Shown here one piece after another: positions 34,117-41,563 of a DNA stretch of 53,853 nucleotides; within the stretch, counting starts at the first letter, position 1; the number at the start of each line of letters is the position of its first letter. A program made the translations under genes and the position numbers. Under the pieces are notes generated by a model. It ran no database searches, was not told where the DNA came from, and saw only the letters and a list, made by a program, of their open reading frames with translations. The stretch comes from Lachnospiraceae bacterium (lineage in GTDB: Bacteria > Bacillota > Clostridia > Lachnospirales > Lachnospiraceae), in contig JAFUXG010000002.1 in the NCBI GenBank assembly GCA_017470935.1, forward strand, positions 1 to 53,853, read 5' to 3'.

Positions 34117-34251
34117 TCATATAGCCTTGCCTAGAGCAAACATTTCAACCTTATCTGCACCATTTTCAAGCAATATTTTAATCTCACCTGTATCATTCCA
34201 TAAAGAATTCTTGAATACCATAGTACATACACCATCTCCCTGCAAGAACAT
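34117..34251 (-). pseudogene. Phosphoribosyltransferase-like C-terminal remnant
   Basis: A 44-codon frame MFLQGDGVCTMVFKNSLWND then TGEIKILLENGADKVEMFAL and GKAI. The final part matches the end of ComFC/amidotransferase-type phosphoribosyltransferases (TG-xxx-LxENGADxVxxFALGK). The PRPP-binding loop is missing, with a TAG upstream. It overlaps the ribosome site region of the DprA-like gene, showing former operon order PRTase then DprA. Confidence 0.55.
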
Positions 34252-34289
34252 ACGTTCATTATATATTATAACCAGCTAATACGCAATAC

Positions 34290-34748
34290 TTATTTATAAC
34301 AAATGCTATAGCTTTTCAGAGTTTTCTCCATCGAAACAACAGCTACTCCATTTTCCTTTACATACCTGTCCTTTTCAACAAATCCACAAGACAGATATGC
34401 TCTTTGGGCACGAATATTTTTCTCCCTGACATTTAATCTGATTACGGATAATCCATATTTTAAAGCATTCAACCTTATAATTTCATCAATTGCTTTACGA
34501 CCTATTCCCATTCCTCTATACATAGGATCTGCAATAAATATGCCAAGCTTTGCGTCTTTATCCGTACAGTGCTTTATCTCTAACCATACGCTTCCAATAT
34601 TCCTATCATTCTCACTAATATAATACCAGAGAACTATATCACAGGTTTCATCCGGATATATCCTTGATTGATAATCATACAGATCTGTAGCTTGTTCAAA
34701 CTGTTTGTATTCATTTTTGTTGATTTCATTTATTTTGATAAGATTCAT
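34290..34748 (-). CDS. GNAT family N-acetyltransferase
   Basis: A 152-residue acetyltransferase. The acetyl-CoA-binding motif A is AKLGIFIADPMYRGMGIGRK (R/Q-x-x-G-x-G). The closing ENIRAQRAYLSCGFVEKDRY is typical of GNAT domain ends. The substrate cannot be predicted; relatives include ribosomal-protein, aminoglycoside and amino acid acetyltransferases. It starts seven bases after the purN stop and is likely co-transcribed with it. Confidence 0.88.
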   Translation of the reverse strand: MNLIKINEINKNEYKQFEQATDLYDYQSRIYPDETCDIVLWYYISENDRNIGSVWLEIKHCTDKDAKLGIFIADPMYRGMGIGRKAIDEIIRLNALKYGLSVIRLNVREKNIRAQRAYLSCGFVEKDRYVKENGVAVVSMEKTLKSYSICYK

Positions 34749-34754
34749 GTCATA

Positions 34755-35348
34755 TTATCCCAATTTTATCTTTCCGTCCGCAATATCTGCTATGACTTCT
34801 ACAAGAAATGTATGCTCCCTCTCAAGCACTCTTGTTCCCAGTGTTTCCGGTGTATCATCTTCCAACACAGGCACTTTTGTCTGTGCAACTATTTCTCCGC
34901 TGTCATATTCTGCATTTACTCTATGTATTGTAATTCCTGTTTCATGCTCAGCAGCTTGAATTACCGCTTTATGCACATTTATTCCATACATGCCCTTCCC
35001 GCCATACTTCGGAAGTAATGCAGGGTGTATATTGAATACTCTGTTATGATATTTTTTAAGTATGGATTCATGAAGCAAACGCATATAGCCTGCAAGAAAT
35101 ATCATGTCTATTTTATATTTTTCCAGAACATCTAATATTTTCTCTGCCAATAATTCCTCTGTTCCTTCTGTCTTTGTGCTTAAATGATACCTTACAATGC
35201 CCTCATTCCTTGCACGTTCAAGCGCCATAGAATCACCATTATTACTAATGACAACTGTAACATTTGCATTAATTTGATTGTTCCTACAGCCATCTATTAT
35301 TGCTTGTAGATCACTTCCTCCATGCGAGGCAGATACTGCTATGTTCAA
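34755..35348 (-). CDS. purN: Phosphoribosylglycinamide formyltransferase (PurN)-like protein
   Basis: A 197-residue folate-dependent formyltransferase. Catalytic motifs are intact: FNIHPALLPKYGG (Asn and His of NxHP), the hexapeptide AGYMRLL and the Asp in YDSGEIVAQT. In the purine pathway it formylates GAR with 10-formyl-tetrahydrofolate. Start is TTG with AAAGGTGG nine bases upstream. Unusual context: no other pur genes are nearby; it heads an accessory block with GNAT and DprA-like genes and is bounded by repeat copies. It may be a displaced PurN or a related enzyme with a different substrate. Confidence 0.85.
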   Translation of the reverse strand: MNIAVSASHGGSDLQAIIDGCRNNQINANVTVVISNNGDSMALERARNEGIVRYHLSTKTEGTEELLAEKILDVLEKYKIDMIFLAGYMRLLHESILKKYHNRVFNIHPALLPKYGGKGMYGINVHKAVIQAAEHETGITIHRVNAEYDSGEIVAQTKVPVLEDDTPETLGTRVLEREHTFLVEVIADIADGKIKLG

Positions 35349-35430
35349 TTTTCTCAGCCACCTTTCTTTTTCTCTTTACAAATGTCATTTCATAAATTCT
35401 ATATAGTACTTATTTATCAATAATAGTTGA

Positions 35431-35464
35431 ATTTGAAAAGAACTTCCTTGCATCCGCATAGAAG
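35431..35464. repeat. Hairpin repeat copy Z
   Basis: Near-exact copy of 33358-33392 (ATTTGAAAAGAACTTCC then TTGCATCCGCATAGAAG). The second arm is incomplete, so the hairpin is weaker. It lies between the purN start and the 2TM-NUDIX gene. Confidence 0.65.
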
Positions 35465-35586
35465 AAAAGATTAAGCCCCAACAATTCCTTCAGAACATGT
35501 TCCACAACTTCTCTAACCATAAATATATACCTCCCCAAAAACTCACATAATCAATAAGAGGAGCATGCAAATACTCCTCTCATTCA

Positions 35587-36312
35587 TTAAACGATCATTT
35601 CTTTCACAAATCGTACAACATCAAGATTACACTCACGAATCCGTTCATCATTTTCCATCTCATCAAGTGTCATCCAATAATAATGTCTTCCGTCAATTTC
35701 AAATTCGTTCTGTTTCAATATATCAGAATATCTTTTTACCTTTGCATAATATAACTTATGTGCATACACTCTGTTTTCATCATGCGGAACAGAATGCTTG
35801 CGTTCAATTCTCTCGGACTTATACTCTGTATCAATATTCTTTTCATCAACCTTCAGTGCAAGAGACAAACGCTGCCTGATATTATCTTCATTATTCTGTT
35901 CAGTTGTTTTAAAACTAAAGAAGAATCTGCAATCCCACCGTTCATCATAATACAAAAGAAAACGATTAGGATGCTTGTTAAATGTATCCTTAACCGCAAC
36001 AATCGAAAACTCATGTTGAATTTCATTCAAATCCTTAATCTCATTATATAAATTATTCTGCGAGTATTCCTCTTTCATAGCCTTACCCATCTGAAATATT
36101 CCCCATACTGTTAATGTAATTCCCACTATAACAAAAACCGTTTTGAAAACTATTCCCGGCACATTTCCAATATTATGATATTCTGCAAGTACAACAGACA
36201 CCAAAAACGAAAAACCGGTTACAACATCCCATATTCCAATCTTTCTGCCAATATAATCCCGTCGCTTTTCTAATAGTAATCTCAATTCTGTATCGTCAAT
36301 TAGCAGTTTCAT
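35587..36312 (-). CDS. Two-helix membrane protein with NUDIX-like C-terminal domain
   Basis: A 241-residue protein. Two membrane helices (VVTGFSFLVSVVLAEY; IVFKTVFVIVGITLTVWGIF) follow a short basic N-terminus. After a linker, residues 110-241 look like a NUDIX-related fold without the catalytic box (RFLLYYDERWDCRFFFSF, then HDENRVYAHKLYYAKVKRYS and RHYYWMTLDEMENDERI). The layout fits the SMODS-associated NUDIX proteins described as membrane effectors in nucleotide-signalling defence systems. No cyclase gene is visible, so it may be an orphan or an unrelated stress protein. Start ATG at 36312. Confidence 0.55.
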   Translation of the reverse strand: MKLLIDDTELRLLLEKRRDYIGRKIGIWDVVTGFSFLVSVVLAEYHNIGNVPGIVFKTVFVIVGITLTVWGIFQMGKAMKEEYSQNNLYNEIKDLNEIQHEFSIVAVKDTFNKHPNRFLLYYDERWDCRFFFSFKTTEQNNEDNIRQRLSLALKVDEKNIDTEYKSERIERKHSVPHDENRVYAHKLYYAKVKRYSDILKQNEFEIDGRHYYWMTLDEMENDERIRECNLDVVRFVKEMIV

Positions 36313-36477
36313 AAATCACCTCTTAATATTACACCATTTTCATTATTATTGCAATCAATGTATCGTTCATTGTCCTCAATAATATATAGTATAATATAAA
36401 TTTTACCATCTGTCATTAACGCAGTGGTTTAATGAGCCTTTATGAAACTTCAATTGAATATTCGCATAAGATACATA

Positions 36478-36879
36478 TCATTGTCCGATACGAATCACAT
36501 ATTCTTTAACCCTTTTATATCTTTCTTCTTCATCATAATAATCAACATCCACAAGAAATCTCATCTTTTCTTCCGCAGTACCGATTATATCTGATAACTT
36601 TGCTCCATACAATTCCATAAGTGCAAGAAGATTGTCAGCCTGTGGATAACATAAACCTTCTTCCCATTTATATATAGATTGTACCGACCCTATTCTAAGA
36701 TAATCTCTTACATAAATAACACTTAAATTATTCTTTTTTCTACATTTTCGCAAATTCTCTCCTATGATCTTCATATCATATTCTCTTCGATATTTATGAT
36801 CGCTGTAATCATCCGTTTTGTATGATATATAAATGCTGTCGATACGATTCTTATTTTTCCCTATTAATTCACCATCCAC
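36478..36879 (-). CDS. XRE family helix-turn-helix protein
   Basis: A DNA-binding protein of about 134 residues with a helix-turn-helix (LRKCRKKNNLSVIYVRDYLR, VQSIYKWEEGLCYPQ) followed by YGAKLSDIIGTAE. The frame is open to 36948, but a perfect GGGAGG lies eight bases before GTG 36879; another possible start is ATG 36774, directly before the helix-turn-helix. The end of the longer frame overlaps interspersed element B. Probably the local regulator of the island, role unknown. Confidence 0.7.
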   Translation of the reverse strand: MDGELIGKNKNRIDSIYISYKTDDYSDHKYRREYDMKIIGENLRKCRKKNNLSVIYVRDYLRIGSVQSIYKWEEGLCYPQADNLLALMELYGAKLSDIIGTAEEKMRFLVDVDYYDEEERYKRVKEYVIRIGQ

Positions 36880-36945
36880 AAAGCATACCTCCCTTTTGTA
36901 AAAATGTGTATTATTAATTATAATTTTTCCTTGCAATACTTTGCT

Positions 36946-37035
36946 CATTATATCACGTCGACTATCGTCTCCGTGTGTTCATTCGCAAAATGTCAGAACA
37001 TGCGAGCATGTTCTGCCGCTTTGCTCATTATATCA
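36946..37035. repeat. Interspersed non-coding element, copy B
   Basis: Bounded by direct repeats TTTGCTCATTATATCA (36940-36955 and 37020-37035). The interior matches copy A at 26966-27058. It contains a perfect hairpin CAGAACATGC / GCATGTTCTG with a two-base loop. Confidence 0.7.
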
Positions 37036-37043
37036 TAATTACT

Positions 37044-38498
37044 TCACGCAAGCGGTATCATAAGCGTAACACAGAATCCATCCCCATCACTTTTACAGAT
37101 CAGCTTCCCATTCATCTTCTCCATGAGTTCCTTTGAGATATATAGTCCAAGTCCGCTTCCTTCCTTTTCCGATGTATTCTTCTTTCCTCTATAGAACTTG
37201 TTGGTGATCAGATCAAGCTCTTCCGGCTCCACTCCCTCGCCATAATCGCAGATACTCATCTCTAAGTATTTTTTGCAGAAACGGTAAGTGACATCAATCT
37301 GCGTATTCGCATACTTATATGAATTACTGATAATATTCCCAATTACCTGGGACAACCGGTTTCTGTCAACATTTATTATACAGTCCGGAACATCTTCCCT
37401 GACGACCTTCTTATTGGGGTCATGCTCCTCAAGCAGCATACTGAGAATATCCGAAGTCTCTTCCTTACAGTCCACATTCATCTCGTTAAGGTCTTCCAAT
37501 GCAGAATTAAGGAGATTATTCAATAGGACATTGATTTCCTCGGTCTTGTTATTGATATTAAGAAGTTTAGCTTTGACATACTCATCTTTCACCTTCACCT
37601 CAAGAAGCTGGCATATGATCTTAATCCCAGCTACCGGTGTCTTCAGATCATGGCTAAGGGATGCAACAAGCTCCTTCTCCTTAAGCTTCAATGCAAGCTC
37701 ACGCTCTCTTGATGCTCTAAGCTCCTCCCTCATAGTGTCAAAACTCTCGGTAAAAATACCAAAGATGTTGTTCCGCTCCATAATAAGTGGTTCATCAAGT
37801 TTTCCCTGGGCTATGAGGGCTGCATAATTTTTCATTCGTCTGAAAGGTTTTATAATGCTTCGATTGATATAATAGAAAAATGCTGCATAAGAAAAGATCA
37901 TGATCAATATAACAAAGATTGAAACAACCAATGTTCTTCGCATAGCATGATCATACTTTATTTTTGACGGATCTTTGATCACCAGTGTTCCGAGAAACAC
38001 ATCATCATCATTAATAGGAAATGTGAGCAGATTATTTCTCATGGCATCTAATGGGGATTTAATCCCGCTAAATGTTTCCTCCGAGGAAGAATACACAACT
38101 CGGTTATCCTTATCCAGGATCATGACATCCGTACCATTTAGCTTATTACTAAATGCATCAAGGCGATTTCTATTTTCCTCATTGCTTAACACATCAATAT
38201 TATCTTGATTTTTCGTGGTGTTCAATATATCAGAACTGTTTTCTCTTCCCTTACCACTCAAATCATCAATATCATTATGATTTTCCTCATCACTCAATGC
38301 ACCACTATCATCTTGCCCATTCTTACCATTTAAAATCACAAGATCATCCCAGTTTTCCTTCACTGTCTCAATATAATCATTAAAATCAACAGTACTTATC
38401 TGATGGTTCTTATTAGAAAATGCCACACCGAATAATACCATAATGAGTGCTGCAACAACAAGAAGCTGACCAACAAAAAATTTTCTAAATTCCTTCAT
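37044..38498 (-). CDS. Sensor histidine kinase
   Basis: A 484-residue membrane kinase. Two membrane helices (about 8-25 and 188-210) flank an extracytoplasmic region with an Asn/Asp/Ser-rich degenerate repeat (LSDEENHNDIDDLSGKGREN, NIDVLSNEENRNRLDAFSNK) and a short sensor-like domain. HAMP follows, then HisKA (ELVASLSHDLKTPVAGI, His in SHDLKTP) and HATPase_c (NRLSQVIGNIISNSYKYA, EGSGLGLYISKELMEK). It overlaps the response regulator stop by four bases. Closest type: VanS/BceS-like kinases next to ABC transporters. Likely senses envelope damage or an antimicrobial, signalling to the regulator. Confidence 0.95.
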   Translation of the reverse strand: MKEFRKFFVGQLLVVAALIMVLFGVAFSNKNHQISTVDFNDYIETVKENWDDLVILNGKNGQDDSGALSDEENHNDIDDLSGKGRENSSDILNTTKNQDNIDVLSNEENRNRLDAFSNKLNGTDVMILDKDNRVVYSSSEETFSGIKSPLDAMRNNLLTFPINDDDVFLGTLVIKDPSKIKYDHAMRRTLVVSIFVILIMIFSYAAFFYYINRSIIKPFRRMKNYAALIAQGKLDEPLIMERNNIFGIFTESFDTMREELRASRERELALKLKEKELVASLSHDLKTPVAGIKIICQLLEVKVKDEYVKAKLLNINNKTEEINVLLNNLLNSALEDLNEMNVDCKEETSDILSMLLEEHDPNKKVVREDVPDCIINVDRNRLSQVIGNIISNSYKYANTQIDVTYRFCKKYLEMSICDYGEGVEPEELDLITNKFYRGKKNTSEKEGSGLGLYISKELMEKMNGKLICKSDGDGFCVTLMIPLA

Positions 38499-39223
38499 GA
38501 TTCAATAATATATCCCACACCCCAGACGGTTTTAATAATCTCAGGATTATTGGGATCCTTTTCTATTTTTTCTCTAAGATGTCTTGCATGTACAGAAAGA
38601 GTTCCCTCTCCAATGAACTCATCTTCCCAAACACTTTTTAACAGTTCATCCTTTGTGATCACTCTTCCCTTATTTTCAAGAAGATATAAAAGCATCTTAT
38701 ATTCCTTGACCTTAAGACTGATGCTTTCCCCACTTTTCATAAGCTTATGGGAATATGTATCGATATAAATCTCAGGCGAAATCGTAAGCCTTTCCTGTTC
38801 TTTCAAAGCATTTTCAGGCGAAGTGGCGGAAGCTTTAACATTTGCCTTCTCCACAGACCTTTCATAACGGGAAAGCACAGCTTTAACCTTAGCAAATATA
38901 ATGTTCAATGAATAGGGCTTGCTTATGAAATCATCACCGCCGATGTTAAGAGCGGTAAGAATATTATCATCACTTTTTCTGGCACTGATGAACAGGATTG
39001 GCATATCATAATCCTTACGGATACGCTTGCAAAGTTCAAACCCGGATCCGTCACCGAGATTGATATCTAACAGTATCAATGACACCTCATTCTCATCAAG
39101 AAAAGTAACAGCATCTTCATAGCTTGTAACAAAGTAAGTACTGACATCAAATATGTTAAAGTATTCAGCCGTATTCTCTGCAATTGTAATATCATCATCT
39201 ACAATAAGACATTGGTAATTCAT
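38495..39223 (-). CDS. OmpR-type response regulator
   Basis: A 242-residue regulator: receiver (LIVDDDITIAENTAEYF, phospho-Asp in LILLDINLGDGSGFELC, Lys in DDFISKPYS) and a C-terminal winged helix (LSVHARHLREKIEKDPNNP). Kinase gene follows with a four-base overlap. Predicted targets are the ABC transporter and hydrolase genes upstream, through the tandem 11-mers at 44907-44928. Confidence 0.96.
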   Translation of the reverse strand: MNYQCLIVDDDITIAENTAEYFNIFDVSTYFVTSYEDAVTFLDENEVSLILLDINLGDGSGFELCKRIRKDYDMPILFISARKSDDNILTALNIGGDDFISKPYSLNIIFAKVKAVLSRYERSVEKANVKASATSPENALKEQERLTISPEIYIDTYSHKLMKSGESISLKVKEYKMLLYLLENKGRVITKDELLKSVWEDEFIGEGTLSVHARHLREKIEKDPNNPEIIKTVWGVGYIIES

Positions 39224-39317
39224 TGTTCAGCTCCCTGATCAAAGTATATCAATATTATCTTTTTCCCAACAGAAAAAGTCAATATCTAGTTGGAACACAT
39301 TTTTCCATCATTCCACT

Positions 39318-41480
39318 CTATCTTCTTACTCCAACACTTAGCCCTGTCTCACCCACAAACACTATCATGCCATATTCAGGTAAGGGGACGCCGGCATTAT
39401 ATTCTTTCATTAAGCTTGAATATTTTATATTGCCGTACTGATCATATACACAAACTGATGCGCCATCGGGAATATCAAACTTCACGGTCTCATTTTCCAG
39501 TCCTTCAATCCTATACCATTTTGCAGCACCTGTTTCTGTAGAAACCTCAGTAATGCCTTCGGTAAACTCCGGAATGTCTTTTTCGGAAATGTATTCTATA
39601 TTCTGGTCTGTCATGGAAAGAATCTCACATCCGTCCTCATTTCTTATCTCCATATCTGTTACATCCCTTGAAGCACTGTCCGGAATGGTGATCCTGTTCT
39701 CGGCATGATTCTCATCAATAATTGTACATCCGTTCACATAACCCTTTGCCTCTTCACTGGTGTTCAAGGTTACACAGTTGCCAGAAAGGATGTACCACCC
39801 ATCACTTGCGTTTCCATTGTAATAATAGTAGGAAACCCCGTTTCTATTCTCCCATGCGGTAATCACCTTATCACTAACATTATTTTCAGGAATCTTATAT
39901 AGTGCATACCCTCCATTAGGTTCTCTGACATAAACTGAACCATCCTTTTGCTCAAAGTCTAAGATTTCAACCGGCTTGGCAGAAATGGCATTACCTGACT
40001 CCACATCTCCTGACATCTTCACAAACCCGCCATCTGTAGTATACATATACTGCAGCGCAAATTCTTCATTATTTGTAAGAGAACGCATCAGCATATATTT
40101 CATATCCGGAAAGCTTATGTCTACTACCATGTTTGCATTAGCATACTGACCCTCATAGTTCTTATATTCGTCAGGAACTCTGTCAGCTAAGGCAGATGCT
40201 TCCTTTTCAGGATGTTCCACAGTAATTCCCTTTTCAAGAAGGGCAATATCAAGAAGCTTTAGTGCCACATCCTCATTCTCCCCACTGGAACCACCTGATG
40301 ACACCACCGCTACACTAATCTCTTCATCAGGTGCCACAGTAAGGCTTGAGTGCTGGAAATTCGTATCTCCACCTTTTTGCAGTATAGACACTCCTTTATC
40401 CTCGTACTCCTTCCTGCTTACCGTATCCCATCCAAGTCCAAAGCTGTCCGCAGAAGTGCCATAATCCTTAGTCATCTCGGACTTTGCCTTCTCTGAAAGC
40501 AAAGAATTGTTTCCCTGAAAGAAGGATGAACCAAATGCACAGACATCCTCCGCACTTGACATTATTCCTCCTGCACCAATAAGATGCACGATCTCAGGTT
40601 CCATCTGAATGTTATCGTTGATATATATGGGAACCTGCTCATCAAAGTCAGAAACACTCCACATAGTACCGGTATTGCTTATGGAAATAGGCTTACAGAT
40701 ATTTTTTTCAAGATAATCGGAAAATGTCATTCCACTTACCCGCTCTACTAAAATCTCAAGCAAGGTAAATCCATCATTACAATAGCAGTTGTACTCTCCC
40801 GGATTGTATTTAAGTCTCTCTTTACTCAAAAGCTTCAAAAATTCATCGTGATATTTTGAACTCTTTTCATTAAAGGTAAATCCCCCTCCGTACATGGAGC
40901 CCATAAGACCTGATGTATGGTTCATAAGCATCCTTACGGTAATATCCTTATATCTTTCATCAGCCATTCTGAAATCAGGAATGTATTCAGTTACAGGATT
41001 GTCAAGTTCAACCTTTCCCTGATCAACTAGCTGCATTGCTGCGGTTACAACATACATCTTGCTGACGGAACCGATATTTAAGTAATGCTTGTTATCACTT
41101 CCTTGGTTATCTCTTTCCAAGTCACTATTTTGATAATTATCGGCAATGTCACAAAATACTGTTGATATCCCCTCATCCGCCCTTCGGGCACCTGTCTTCG
41201 CTCCGCTTCGTCTCCATTCCATTCCGGTCGGTTCAGAGCCAATGTCCACCGGACATTGTGAACCGGCGCAGAACCGAAGTCCACAGGACGACCTGCACCC
41301 CCAGTGGGAAGGCTTTATATTATTACTGTTAGCACTCACCCTGAAAGGCACTGTCACCAAACCTGCTGCCATTATAAATGCTGCCGCTGTAATATACATT
41401 TTCTTCTTGGTTACCAACTTCACACTCTTCATCATTTTTTGGTTATTTAATCCATTCTTTCTTATATCAACTTTAATCAT
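39318..41480 (-). CDS. Serine beta-lactamase-like (class C/DD-peptidase fold) exported hydrolase
   Basis: A ~720-residue exported serine hydrolase. Signal segment MYITAAAFIMAAGLVTVPF, then after an odd 49-residue insertion the beta-lactamase (PF00144-type) domain: SxxK in IGSVSKMYVVTAAM, TSGLMG, YxN in YNCYCNDGFTLLE and KGG in QKGGDTNFQ. The last ~270 residues form a beta-rich C-terminal region of unknown type. ATG 41480 with GAGGTGA nearby is preferred over the 41537 frame start. Probably a DD-peptidase/esterase acting on the envelope or on an antimicrobial; it is part of the ABC-two-component cluster. Confidence 0.85.
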   Translation of the reverse strand: MIKVDIRKNGLNNQKMMKSVKLVTKKKMYITAAAFIMAAGLVTVPFRVSANSNNIKPSHWGCRSSCGLRFCAGSQCPVDIGSEPTGMEWRRSGAKTGARRADEGISTVFCDIADNYQNSDLERDNQGSDNKHYLNIGSVSKMYVVTAAMQLVDQGKVELDNPVTEYIPDFRMADERYKDITVRMLMNHTSGLMGSMYGGGFTFNEKSSKYHDEFLKLLSKERLKYNPGEYNCYCNDGFTLLEILVERVSGMTFSDYLEKNICKPISISNTGTMWSVSDFDEQVPIYINDNIQMEPEIVHLIGAGGIMSSAEDVCAFGSSFFQGNNSLLSEKAKSEMTKDYGTSADSFGLGWDTVSRKEYEDKGVSILQKGGDTNFQHSSLTVAPDEEISVAVVSSGGSSGENEDVALKLLDIALLEKGITVEHPEKEASALADRVPDEYKNYEGQYANANMVVDISFPDMKYMLMRSLTNNEEFALQYMYTTDGGFVKMSGDVESGNAISAKPVEILDFEQKDGSVYVREPNGGYALYKIPENNVSDKVITAWENRNGVSYYYYNGNASDGWYILSGNCVTLNTSEEAKGYVNGCTIIDENHAENRITIPDSASRDVTDMEIRNEDGCEILSMTDQNIEYISEKDIPEFTEGITEVSTETGAAKWYRIEGLENETVKFDIPDGASVCVYDQYGNIKYSSLMKEYNAGVPLPEYGMIVFVGETGLSVGVRR
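41165..41312. repeat. GC-rich structured sequence inserted in frame in the hydrolase gene
   Basis: About 148 bases with clearly higher GC than the gene. It contains a hairpin CGGTTCA-gagc-CAATGTCC-ACC-GGACATTG-TGAACCG (41229-41265) and further short stems (GTCC-ACA-GGAC). The translation (GCRSSCGLRFCAGSQCPVDI then GSEPTGMEWRRSGAKTGARR) is Cys/Arg-rich, unlike the rest, and lies between signal peptide and mature domain. The form is that of an interspersed repeat captured in frame. Confidence 0.7.
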
Positions 41481-41563
41481 CTTACTCACCTCATACCGGA
41501 CTATCATCCACATATCTGTAATCATTTCAACAAACATAATATTTTCTTCGTTTTCACCAATAC

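Noticed and set aside
41078-41284. 68-codon minus-strand frame over the hydrolase insertion
   Set aside because: Alternative frame of the GC-rich insert; no ribosome site.
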